Position numbers and translations under genes: made by a program
NCBI RefSeq assembly: GCF_009002475.1
Contig: NZ_AP019860.1
Location: 2,790,001-2,854,000 of the forward strand
DNA from: Candidatus Uabimicrobium amorphum
GTDB lineage: Bacteria; Planctomycetota; Uabimicrobiia; Uabimicrobiales; Uabimicrobiaceae
Reading direction: 5' to 3'
Length of the DNA: 64,000 nucleotides
The notes under the pieces: model-generated
Databases searched by the model: none
Told to the model about the DNA's origin: nothing
The model's input: only the letters and a program-made list of their open reading frames with translations
Shown here: piece after piece, positions 7,716-16,265 of the stretch
Layout: the number at the start of each line of letters is the position of its first letter
Position numbering within the stretch: the stretch's first letter is position 1

Positions 7716-7767
7716 GGTTTGTGGTTTTGGTTTGTGGTTTTGGTTTGTGGTTTTGGTTTGTGGTTAC
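7716..7767 (+). repeat. Four copies of a 13-bp TG-rich tandem repeat
   Basis: The unit GGTTTGTGGTTTT is repeated three times exactly, and a fourth copy ends in AC. It lies 33 bp upstream of the HtrA-like gene, in the probable promoter or leader region. Confidence 0.7.
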
Positions 7768-7799
7768 TGGAGCAACTTTACTTTTAACGAGAGAAACAA

Positions 7800-8771
7800 A
7801 TGAAAAAAATTATCTGCTGTTTTGTCATTGCCTTGAATGTACTTATAGCGCAAAGAAGCTATCTCAACGAACTTTATCAAAAAATAAGACCTAGTATTGT
7901 TGCTGTGGATGTTGATGTTCCTGAGGAAATACGGAAAGAAGGCATTCTCAAACGAGGTATCTATTACGGAACCGGTTTTGTTATAGGTAAAAACTTGGTG
8001 TTAACCACGCGTAAGGTAATGCAGGACAAATTATCCGCCCGTTGTATTTGTTACGACAACCGCATCATAAAAGCACAGGTGGTGGCTTACGACGAGCACA
8101 GTCCCCTGACGCTTCTGAAGATAAATTATCCGCAACTTCCCGCTTTAGAACTCAGCGAAGAATATGCAGTGGGTGATTTAGTTGTATCCGTCGGTAATAC
8201 ATATGGAAGTATTGCCAAAGTCAGTGAATTTAGTGTCAGTTATGGTATGGTAAGTGGTATTTACGACTTTGAACGCTGGGGAATTGTCTTACGCGACATT
8301 ATGGAAACAGACTGTGCCATTAATCCTGGTATATACGGTGGACCTATTATCAATATGCATGGCAAAATTGTCGCAACTTGCTTTTCAGGATACGCGCAAG
8401 ATCGCCACAAAGGTTTGGGTATTCCCAGTCCCACCATCAATAATTTTTTACAGCGCTACTATGCCAACAAAATTGCACTTCCCGACGAGTTCTTCTTTTT
8501 ACAAACTTTTCCTGTGTACCTTGGAGTGGAATTGGCCCTGGAAAACCGTCGACCAAAAATCGTTGCTATTGAGCCTGAAAGTCCGGCAGAAGAAGGTCTA
8601 TTAGTGGGAGATAAAATTTTACAAATAAATGATTTCGAAATAACTTCTATCGAGAAGTTTCGCAAAATCATCCAAACATACTTCCCAGGCCAAAAAGTTT
8701 CACTAACTATCCGCAGAAAAAAAATGATAATTGTCGTTCCTGTTGCATTGACAGCTAGATTCATGAGATAA
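7800..8771 (+). CDS. HtrA-like PDZ protein with no catalytic triad (pseudoprotease)
   Basis: A 323-residue secreted protein (signal peptide about 1-17) with a trypsin-like HtrA domain and one PDZ domain (about 238-318). Alignment by eye to the HtrA pattern shows all three catalytic residues replaced: the His of TNAHV is Lys72 (TTRKV), the Asp of NDLALLK is Pro102 (SPLTLLK), and the Ser of NPGNSGG is Tyr179 (NPGIYGG). Surrounding framework residues such as TDCAINPG and LGIPS remain. It should bind but not cut polypeptides, as a periplasmic scaffold or a regulator of active HtrA; a bona fide HtrA is at 55492-56769. Confidence 0.87.
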   Translation: MKKIICCFVIALNVLIAQRSYLNELYQKIRPSIVAVDVDVPEEIRKEGILKRGIYYGTGFVIGKNLVLTTRKVMQDKLSARCICYDNRIIKAQVVAYDEHSPLTLLKINYPQLPALELSEEYAVGDLVVSVGNTYGSIAKVSEFSVSYGMVSGIYDFERWGIVLRDIMETDCAINPGIYGGPIINMHGKIVATCFSGYAQDRHKGLGIPSPTINNFLQRYYANKIALPDEFFFLQTFPVYLGVELALENRRPKIVAIEPESPAEEGLLVGDKILQINDFEITSIEKFRKIIQTYFPGQKVSLTIRRKKMIIVVPVALTARFMR

Positions 8772-8889
8772 ACATTCTCCAACTTCCAAGGTTCGAGCGA
8801 CAAAAATCCCTTTTTTTCCAGAAGGGAAATCCGAATCGTTTTCGATCGTGAACTAAGTGCAATTCACATTGTTTGATTTATCATTTTAC

Positions 8890-8918
8890 TTGACATAGTA
8901 GAGCAAAGAAAATATATT
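8890..8918 (+). promoter_or_regulatory. Sigma-70 type promoter
   Basis: TTGACA at 8890-8895, a 17-bp spacer, and TATATT at 8913-8918. It is the best consensus match seen in the window and points to the gene at 9013 or 9109, giving a leader of about 90 or 185 bases. The rest of 8772-9012 is non-coding and includes a short CCCTT/AAGGG hairpin after the HtrA-like gene. Confidence 0.65.
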
Positions 8919-9012
8919 TTACGTATCAGCAAGAGCCAGAGCACAAGCTCTACAAATTACAACTTCCTTCAAAAACTTTGTTAACTAAATTTATTGACCC
9001 TAAACAAAGTTA

Positions 9013-10707
9013 ATGATTCATTATCAAATGCTGGTCATCCTTAAGGATCACTGGTATGGTAACATTGTCAGTTACATCACATACGTATCTCCATATTTTG
9101 AGTGTAATATGCTAGATTTATTGTACATCGGAAGTATTGAATATTGGTTTGAACATTACAAATGGGGTATGCTATTTGCTGCTTTTTTTGTTTTTATCGT
9201 TTACCTAAACAAAATCCATAGCAAGAATATTAACAAAGCAGAGAATAAAAACACGGGACATTTGAATGTTAAACCCAAATCCATAGGAGAAGCTTTACTT
9301 CTCCATCAGCAACAAACTATGTCAGAGATCCATCAAAAAAACCAAGATTTGAATCTAAAACGCAATGATAAAGTTCGCAAGTTTCGCTTTTCAACACAAC
9401 AACTACATCGTTTAAAGGAAAAGCCTTCTAGAGAAGAAGAAACGGTTGTTGATGATAGAGAGATAGAAATCTCGTTTAGATTACTTACTGATTTTGATGT
9501 AATGTTGCCTAAAATAAAGGGTACATATGATGATTTCCTGGAATCGATAGAAAAATTTTGTGGCATTTTTGCTGAAACAAAGCAGATAAGTCTAGAAAAC
9601 ATACAAAATTTATTACATCAAAAAAAATACCGCGACATCATTGTCTTGATCCAAGAGTGTATAGAAAAACATGAGCAACCTCTCGTATTGAAAAAAAGTA
9701 AATTTTTCAAGTGGTTGCAATATGGTGGCTTTCTAGAAATAGCTGAAGAGGATGGATCATCGTTTGTCATTGATTATCATAATATCCAGTTATGTGAAGA
9801 GATTAATCAACTCATTCAAGAACTACTGGTAAAAAATTACTGTCGTGCCCATGGATGTCAATTTGACAGCGTTGACGAATTAATAGAAGAAGTTGCCCTA
9901 GAAAAATTACAAGAAATCAAGTTCGTCACAACATACTCGGGTATAGGAAGTGACATATCAGAACTTCTTGTAGAAGATTTCATGCGTATGCTGAATTCAA
10001 AAAAGAAAAGTTCTTCGATAAAATATCGATCTCTCAGGGTCATTTTTGGAAACGACAACCAAGATTTTTACAAAGTTGGTGAACTTGTCTGGGCCGCAAT
10101 TTCAGACATCCAAAGACTACATCAAAACTTGTTGGAAAAGATTGCCATGAGTACAGCAGAAATCCAACAACTTATCGTATCGAAAAATACTGCGTTAGCC
10201 GATAGTAGTTTTACAGCTCCGAGACCAACATATACCGACCAGCAAGTAGAAGAAGAGAAAATATTACGTTCCACGGTACTGATGATTGTAGATTTTTTAA
10301 ATTGGTACCCACAAGACGAAAGCGCAATATCAGAAGCAGATCATGAGCTAATCAACTATTTTGACAAGTTGCTATACTCGCGAAAATCGCGCTTTGCTAT
10401 CGTCTGCGACAAAAACAAAAACGGTGCAGCCAAAACTTTTGCAAAACATCTTAAAGTAGTAAGTAAACAACTAGAATACACAGACAAAATTGTAAAGAAA
10501 ATTACGCTAGAAAAACTAGTTGGCATGGACATAAAAATTGCTGTACCACGGCAATGTGAGGATTATTTTCCTGTAAAGGGAAGCATTATAAATGTATTCA
10601 ACGAAGAAACAGACTTCGGGAATATCATAAAATTTGAAGTAGCTGAAAAAAATCAGTTAACAAGTTCCATCATATTTACAGGAAAAAATGTGGATTTTAT
10701 CTATTAG
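9013..10707 (+). CDS. Unknown single-pass membrane protein with large cytoplasmic domain
   Basis: A 564-residue protein of no recognised family. One TM segment (WGMLFAAFFVFIVYL, about 51-65) is followed by a basic, charged stretch and a mostly helical soluble domain of about 450 residues. The first ATG (9013) lacks a clear ribosome binding site; ATG 9109 (residue 33) keeps the TM segment and has GAGTGTAAT upstream, so the true protein may be 532 residues. The gene lies 51 bp upstream of the SPAK-repeat membrane protein, with a small hairpin (10707-10723) at its stop, and may be the first gene of that operon. Confidence 0.75.
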   Translation: MIHYQMLVILKDHWYGNIVSYITYVSPYFECNMLDLLYIGSIEYWFEHYKWGMLFAAFFVFIVYLNKIHSKNINKAENKNTGHLNVKPKSIGEALLLHQQQTMSEIHQKNQDLNLKRNDKVRKFRFSTQQLHRLKEKPSREEETVVDDREIEISFRLLTDFDVMLPKIKGTYDDFLESIEKFCGIFAETKQISLENIQNLLHQKKYRDIIVLIQECIEKHEQPLVLKKSKFFKWLQYGGFLEIAEEDGSSFVIDYHNIQLCEEINQLIQELLVKNYCRAHGCQFDSVDELIEEVALEKLQEIKFVTTYSGIGSDISELLVEDFMRMLNSKKKSSSIKYRSLRVIFGNDNQDFYKVGELVWAAISDIQRLHQNLLEKIAMSTAEIQQLIVSKNTALADSSFTAPRPTYTDQQVEEEKILRSTVLMIVDFLNWYPQDESAISEADHELINYFDKLLYSRKSRFAIVCDKNKNGAAKTFAKHLKVVSKQLEYTDKIVKKITLEKLVGMDIKIAVPRQCEDYFPVKGSIINVFNEETDFGNIIKFEVAEKNQLTSSIIFTGKNVDFIY

Positions 10708-10758
10708 TCCGTCATACACGGACAGCATACATTAGAAATAATTGCGAGGGGTTTGTAG

Positions 10759-13578
10759 ATGCTATCTGATGAATATATACTAGAACAAGCGATTTCACGA
10801 AAATGGATTACGCAAGAGCAAATAGATTTATGTTCCATAGAAAAAAGTAAAGATCAGAGTATCTTAGATGTTTTAGTAGCAAAAGACTTTTTATCCAAAG
10901 AACAAGTGGACAAATTGACCTGGGAAGAGCTTGACGACGATGATTGCTTTTTATCCTCAGACTTAAAATTAAAAGTAATGAGTGTTGACGACCTAGATGC
11001 AGATATGGCCAAAGAGGGAAAAAGCCAAAATGATCCCATTGAGGAAATGGAAGCAGCAGATCCACTATTCAACGAATCAAGCAATGAAATCAAAGCCGAT
11101 GATGCCCTATTAGTTGGTGAAGGTTCTGCTTTGGCAGCACATGCTGTCATTGGCGAAGACTCTAGTTTTGAAGAACCTGTTTTTGGCGAAAGTTCCACCT
11201 TTGTCAAGTCGGCAACTTTTGCCGAAGAAGTGTTGCAATCTAAAGATAGAATAGATGCTGTAGATCAAGAAATGCGTAAATCTTCTGCCCCCGACGAAGA
11301 AATCCTAGAATTTGACAATGATTTTCTCGAAAGCAATTTTGAAAACCCTGCTTTTAGAGCTCCTGACCCTGATATTGCAGAAGTTGAGGCCTCTAAAGAA
11401 CTTGATGCTTTACGCTCTGACAGTGCAGAGTTTACAATATCAGGAAATGTTGTACTACCAGACTTAACAGACAAAACCTTCAAAAAACCTTCTAGTCCAT
11501 TGAAAAAACCTTCGAAGAAGGCTAGCCCTGCGAAAATTAGCCCTGCGAAAAGCAGCCCTGCGAAAAGTAGCCCTGCGAAAAGCAGCCCTGCGAAAAGTAG
11601 CCCTGCGAAAAGTAGCCCTGCGAAAAGCAGTTCGCAAGGTTCATCGGGTAGAAGTGACAAAGTACACAAAATAAAATCTCAGTACTCAAAGCCTTCCCAA
11701 GGTAAATCGATGAGTACTCCGTTTGGTAAAGCGGCTATTCTGTTAAAAATGGCAACAGAAGAACAAGTAAACGATGCTTTGCTCAGTCAAGTAACAGACT
11801 GCAAAGGCAAAAAAATCGGTAAAATCATGGCCGAAAAAGGCTATTTAACCAATGAGCAAATAAAAACAATACTTGGTCGTCAAAAAACATCGACAATGAT
11901 TTGTCCTGTATGCGAAAAAAGGTATCAAATTGTTTTATTTCAAGCAGGCCGTAGCTACCGTTGTAAGAGCTCAAAATGTGCAAAAAAGCCCGAGCTACTA
12001 GAGTTGAGAAAATACCTGAAGAAACGCAAAAAAAGCATCGATATATCCGAGGTTCCAAAAGACGTAGAAGTCATGGGTCTTACTGGAGAAATTTCCCTCA
12101 AAAAGAAAAAGCCAAAACAAGATCCGATGGAAGCTTCCCAAGAAGAACTCATCACCAACACACCTGATCTTCTGAAAGAAGTCGGTATAAAAAGTGACGA
12201 AGTTGTCGCCAATATAGAGATTGAGGAAAGCAAATCCTCTTCTGGCTTTTTTGTATTCTTTATGATTTTAGTTGTTTTGGGTGGGTCAGGATACATTGCT
12301 CATGAAATGGGACTTCTCAATAAGTTTATTGACAAATATCTAAAAGAGTATTTTCCCAAAAGCGAAAGCGTAAGCCAAAAAATAGAGAGTGAATACAAAG
12401 CGATTCTTTCGACAAATTTCCGTATAAGTGATGAAAAAGAAGTGGCACAGAGAATTGCCAATTTCCAAAATTTTCAAAAACAGTATCCACAAAACCCATA
12501 CAAAAAAGAAATAGAACAAGAGTTACAAACTTTACAGCAGATTTTAACAAAATTCAGTTCTGTTTCCGCTTTCGAAAGTTTAGAAACAAAAATCAATGCT
12601 GATATTTTAAAAGAGAAATTTAATCGTGCTTTATCGACTTTACGCAACTTCAAAGATGAAAATCCAAGCTATTCTCCAGAAAAGATATCCGAACTCACCA
12701 AATTAATAAAACAAAAGAGTAAAGAGAAACTCGTTATTGTGCTGAATAACTTTGATGAGTTGGTGGCGAAAAAACAATATGAGGCGGCGAAAAATCTGCT
12801 TTTAGAAAACAAAGCCGGCCAACTACTGGGTAATCTCGAAACGATCAATAGCAAACTCAATTCCGTAATCCGTTTACAGCAACAAATACAATGGCTAGAT
12901 AAAGCGCAACAAATTGCAAAAGAAACCTATCCTTTACTGCGTAGTCGCAGGTACAGTAAAGCAAAAAGTGTTATTGATAATCTAGCAGGTGACAGTCCAC
13001 AACTTCAGTCATGGAGTGAAGACATTGCAAAATTACCCACCGTCAGTACTCATTTTGCAAAAGGATTACAAAAACTAAAAGGAAAAAGCACCACCTTTTA
13101 CTTCGACATCAAAACCGCAACAAAGAAAATAAAAACCAAAATCACCACTGTTGATTATGGCAAATGGCAAGTTACATTTGGTAAGAGTAAAAGATCTCTT
13201 AGTTCTTTAAGCCATGGAATGGTGTCGAGAATTATTCGTTTTGCTTCAAAAAAACACAGTAGTTACCATATTGCGCTTTTCTGTTCCACTTGGAAAGACA
13301 AGCTCATCATAAAAAACGTAGAAACCACGCAAAAGGAAATACTCGCTCTTTATGTATTTGAAAACTACAAATACAATATAAAAAACCGTAAGCTAAATGA
13401 AATGCTCAATTCTTTAAAGACCATCAACTCGGTCAAAGATACACAAGTGTATTCTATGCAAAAAGAGAGCTTGGCTTCTGCGCTGAAAAATCTAGCGAAA
13501 AAATCAAAATTAAAGAGTAAACTATACGGTATTATTAAAAAATATTTTTCGGATACCAAAGTCGCCAAAGAGCTATAA
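10759..13578 (+). CDS. Membrane protein with GspE-N-like helices, SPAK repeats and zinc ribbon
   Basis: A 939-residue protein. Residues 1-55 and about 325-375 each resemble the small helical domain found at the N terminus of GspE/PilB ATPases (for example KKIGKIMAEKGYLTNEQI). An acidic low-complexity region (60-240) leads to seven SPAK-type pentapeptides (256-290). A zinc ribbon starts with CPVC near 382 and ends in CKSSKCAKK. One TM segment lies near 497-515, followed by a 420-residue, largely coiled-coil domain outside or in the periplasm. The N-terminal layout matches the pseudokinase receptor at 61799, but no kinase domain is present. GAGGGG precedes the ATG. It begins a tight five-gene operon. 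Confidence 0.8.
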   Translation: MLSDEYILEQAISRKWITQEQIDLCSIEKSKDQSILDVLVAKDFLSKEQVDKLTWEELDDDDCFLSSDLKLKVMSVDDLDADMAKEGKSQNDPIEEMEAADPLFNESSNEIKADDALLVGEGSALAAHAVIGEDSSFEEPVFGESSTFVKSATFAEEVLQSKDRIDAVDQEMRKSSAPDEEILEFDNDFLESNFENPAFRAPDPDIAEVEASKELDALRSDSAEFTISGNVVLPDLTDKTFKKPSSPLKKPSKKASPAKISPAKSSPAKSSPAKSSPAKSSPAKSSPAKSSSQGSSGRSDKVHKIKSQYSKPSQGKSMSTPFGKAAILLKMATEEQVNDALLSQVTDCKGKKIGKIMAEKGYLTNEQIKTILGRQKTSTMICPVCEKRYQIVLFQAGRSYRCKSSKCAKKPELLELRKYLKKRKKSIDISEVPKDVEVMGLTGEISLKKKKPKQDPMEASQEELITNTPDLLKEVGIKSDEVVANIEIEESKSSSGFFVFFMILVVLGGSGYIAHEMGLLNKFIDKYLKEYFPKSESVSQKIESEYKAILSTNFRISDEKEVAQRIANFQNFQKQYPQNPYKKEIEQELQTLQQILTKFSSVSAFESLETKINADILKEKFNRALSTLRNFKDENPSYSPEKISELTKLIKQKSKEKLVIVLNNFDELVAKKQYEAAKNLLLENKAGQLLGNLETINSKLNSVIRLQQQIQWLDKAQQIAKETYPLLRSRRYSKAKSVIDNLAGDSPQLQSWSEDIAKLPTVSTHFAKGLQKLKGKSTTFYFDIKTATKKIKTKITTVDYGKWQVTFGKSKRSLSSLSHGMVSRIIRFASKKHSSYHIALFCSTWKDKLIIKNVETTQKEILALYVFENYKYNIKNRKLNEMLNSLKTINSVKDTQVYSMQKESLASALKNLAKKSKLKSKLYGIIKKYFSDTKVAKEL
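11524..11628 (+). repeat. Seven in-frame copies of a 15-bp repeat (SPAKS)
   Basis: Unit AGCCCTGCGAAAAGC/T, seven copies with only third-position-type changes; the first copy ends ATT. The length is a multiple of 3, so gain or loss of copies keeps the frame. The encoded SPAK motif is like the minor-groove or phospho-motif repeats of histone H1 tails. Confidence 0.9.
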
Positions 13579-13580
13579 AA

Positions 13581-14687
13581 ATGAGTTTAAAAACCAAATA
13601 CATATCTCTATTTTTCGTATTTGCCACAATGGTTTACGCAGATACGAAAATAGAACTAAAGTTTAGTACCGACAAGGGATTAATACACAGTGCAAATGCG
13701 CTGTATGAAAATTCATGGGAAATCCAAAAAAAAAATAAAACTCTTACGACACAAGCTGCCGCGAAGTACATAAAATTTTATAATGTTTCCATCGTAAAAC
13801 GCGGTGGTGCCACATTGGAAATTTTTACATTACCTTCCACGGCAAATAGTTTGTCGTGGAAAATACCAAACACTACCAAAAATGAAATTTTAATCGTTAC
13901 CGTGACGGCTGTCCCAAAACGCAAAGCATTTCCACGCATCCGTGGAAAAACTCATTTTTATGTGGTGCCCAATCCACCTAGTCTAAAACTGCCCAAAGAT
14001 TTTTCGCAAAGTCTGGTCGTTCTCATGGATTGGAATGGGAAAAGAGGCTTTTGCAAAAAACTTGCCCCGCTCAAAGCCTTGGAGTATGCACAAGCAACAT
14101 GCAAATATATTCGTCAAAATTACAATGGTGACGACTATGGTCAGTACCTGGAGGTCATCACAAAAGTCGAAACGGCATCTGTTGCGTATACAACAATTTA
14201 CTGTGAAACAAAAAGAGCTCGCGTTAACATTGACGGTCACAACATAGGTTTTTTCGAAAACTGGGACGCGAAAAGACGTATGTATTCTTTGCGTTTCTTA
14301 CTTCCAGTACGCGCGCAAAAGACATACAAAATTTCGGTAGCAAAGGGAGAATATACTTACACTGGTTCTTTCATACACGCTAAATCCAGCGAGTTAGTAG
14401 TAAATCTCAGCAAAAAGGTAAGTGTGGTTATATCTTGCAAACAACCATTTAAAATAAAAACCCCGCGTATTCGTACGGAGTTGGGAAACAAACACCAAAT
14501 TTATGTGCACCAAGAAAAAGTTACTAGTATCTCGTTACAGTTTTCCAATGTAACACTACGCATTGATTTTATTGCTAAAGATAACAACAGATGGCTTATT
14601 GAAAAAAACCAACAGTATTTTTCCTTAAATATTGACGGCAAAAGCTATCCATTTATAAATAACAAAGTAAGTTTATTAGATTTTTGA
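13581..14687 (+). CDS. Secreted protein of unknown function
   Basis: A 368-residue protein with a clear signal peptide (KTKYISLFFVFATMVYA, cleavage near 20). The mature part is predicted beta-rich, basic, with no recognised domain. It starts 2 bp after the SPAK-repeat membrane protein and ends 9 bp before the small lipoprotein, so it is part of the same envelope operon. Confidence 0.75.
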   Translation: MSLKTKYISLFFVFATMVYADTKIELKFSTDKGLIHSANALYENSWEIQKKNKTLTTQAAAKYIKFYNVSIVKRGGATLEIFTLPSTANSLSWKIPNTTKNEILIVTVTAVPKRKAFPRIRGKTHFYVVPNPPSLKLPKDFSQSLVVLMDWNGKRGFCKKLAPLKALEYAQATCKYIRQNYNGDDYGQYLEVITKVETASVAYTTIYCETKRARVNIDGHNIGFFENWDAKRRMYSLRFLLPVRAQKTYKISVAKGEYTYTGSFIHAKSSELVVNLSKKVSVVISCKQPFKIKTPRIRTELGNKHQIYVHQEKVTSISLQFSNVTLRIDFIAKDNNRWLIEKNQQYFSLNIDGKSYPFINNKVSLLDF

Positions 14688-14696
14688 GGAGAAAAA

Positions 14697-14951
14697 ATGC
14701 GTCTTGCAATCATTGCAACCACCATATTACTTTTGAGCGGTTGTGTTAGTAGCCCGCTACAAGAAACAGTTGAAATTCAACAAAATACTATCGATGACTT
14801 GAGCTCTCGTCTAGAAAAATTAGAAGGTAAACTAGATATACAACAACAAAAGATTGATGGACTAGAAAAAGAACTTAGTACCATGAAGTCAGGTCTACGC
14901 AAAGTGACACCTGGTTATTTGGAAGGAACGATCCAAGAAGGAAATTTCTAA
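14697..14951 (+). CDS. Small coiled-coil lipoprotein
   Basis: An 84-residue protein with lipobox LLSGC (lipidated Cys near 16) followed by heptad-patterned helix (IDDLSSRLEKLEGKLD...), like Lpp-type or tol-pal-associated small lipoproteins. It probably trimerises in the periplasm. TGAGGAG precedes the ATG, and its TAA overlaps the next ATG by one base, so it is coupled to the following lipoprotein. Confidence 0.82.
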   Translation: MRLAIIATTILLLSGCVSSPLQETVEIQQNTIDDLSSRLEKLEGKLDIQQQKIDGLEKELSTMKSGLRKVTPGYLEGTIQEGNF

Positions 14952-16258
14952 TGTGGAAAATTGTCCTTGTATGTGCTGTTGTTTTTTGTGCTTGTAACAA
15001 TAAAACCCAGATAACACCAAACGACACTGACGACAACTTTTTACTTAAAGCCCGTGAGTCCTACAGCAAGAAACAATTTACCCAAAGCGCCTCTTTGTTT
15101 GTTAAAGCTCAAAAAGTCAAACAACAGTCAGAAATTAGTGAAGCACAACTAGGTGAGATCTTGTGCCTTGTTGCTGTTGATGGTGCCTTTCAAGAAAAAA
15201 TAGATGCGTGGGATGTCGGCCGCCTCTATTATTGGAAAGGGTATTCTCTTGACCCCTTTGCCGAAATTCCGGCAAGTTATCAACAAAAGTTTCGCGATGT
15301 CGGTAATCACAAGCTGTTTCATGTTCTCGATTTGTTGTTAGAAACGGGTCACGACAAAAGTATCCAGTCTTTTTTACAAGTATATTCCCAATCCAACTTG
15401 CAAACTTTTATTGTGGCAAAAGCTTGGTATGCACTGGAAAATAACTCCTATGACGAAGCCAAAAGATTATTTTCACTCGTCAACGACGACAAACAACATC
15501 GTCTAATTCGTCAATCAGGCACTTTGCTTACCAAAGTTTTGCTAAAAAAACAAGTTACGTCCTCTGATTTAAAAGATATAATAAAAAACAAATATTTCTT
15601 TATCGCCAATAAGAAAATTGAACTTGAAGTAAATGAACAGTCTGTTGTTGGCAATATGCTTTTTCATTTTGGTGTAATGGCAAAACACTCTATTCCCATA
15701 TGGGAACAAGGCAAAACTTTTATTGCACAAAATGCCAATGATATGTCCCAAGAAGCGCACGATGACTATTTGCAACTTTTTTCACTGGCAACAGCATGGA
15801 AATTGTTTACCAAAGGGGATCTAACGTCCGCCAAACAAAATTTTCAAAAAATTGTGGCGAACAAAAAAAAGCTATCGCGATACTGTGAGGCTCATCTTGG
15901 TCTAGCAGTCATTTTATGGATGGAAGAAGAAGATTACGAAGAAGTCCATTCTCATTTTACATGGCTAAACAAGTACTCTTATTGGCTTGGCGGTAAATCA
16001 ATTTCACTATTTATTGAAAAACGCCGTCCACAAAAAGCATGGCAAAAAGTATTACAAAAAAATTCAGAGCATAAAGTCTATTTAGTTTTATTAGATACCT
16101 TATGCCGTTTAGGAGAAGGTCGATCTGCTTACGCTCTACTTGGTACTCTAATGAGCGACTTCGAGGATGCTGATCTTATCTCTTTATACGAAAAAGAAGA
16201 TAAAAATATTCCTAAAGATGTATATGCAGAAAATAAAATTTGGGAAAAGATAGATTGA
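14951..16258 (+). CDS. TPR-like lipoprotein
   Basis: A 435-residue protein with a short lipoprotein signal ending VVFCAC (lipidated Cys about 13-15). The rest consists of helical pairs of TPR/Sel1 character (for example AKAWYALENNSYDEAKRLFSLV and ATAWKLFTKGDLTSAKQNFQKIV). No enzymatic motif is seen. It starts in a TAATG overlap with the small lipoprotein and lies 7 bp before the solute-binding protein, so it may scaffold that protein at the outer membrane. Confidence 0.75.
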   Translation: MWKIVLVCAVVFCACNNKTQITPNDTDDNFLLKARESYSKKQFTQSASLFVKAQKVKQQSEISEAQLGEILCLVAVDGAFQEKIDAWDVGRLYYWKGYSLDPFAEIPASYQQKFRDVGNHKLFHVLDLLLETGHDKSIQSFLQVYSQSNLQTFIVAKAWYALENNSYDEAKRLFSLVNDDKQHRLIRQSGTLLTKVLLKKQVTSSDLKDIIKNKYFFIANKKIELEVNEQSVVGNMLFHFGVMAKHSIPIWEQGKTFIAQNANDMSQEAHDDYLQLFSLATAWKLFTKGDLTSAKQNFQKIVANKKKLSRYCEAHLGLAVILWMEEEDYEEVHSHFTWLNKYSYWLGGKSISLFIEKRRPQKAWQKVLQKNSEHKVYLVLLDTLCRLGEGRSAYALLGTLMSDFEDADLISLYEKEDKNIPKDVYAENKIWEKID

Positions 16259-16265
16259 GATTTTT

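Noticed and set aside
7424..7894. 156-codon frame rich in Trp, Phe and Cys
   Set aside because: Its sequence comes from direct repeats, hairpin repeats and a TG-rich tandem array, and it runs into the HtrA-like gene in another frame.
11265..11669. 134-codon minus-strand frame with LLFAGL repeats
   Set aside because: It is the antisense of the SPAK repeat array inside a long real gene.
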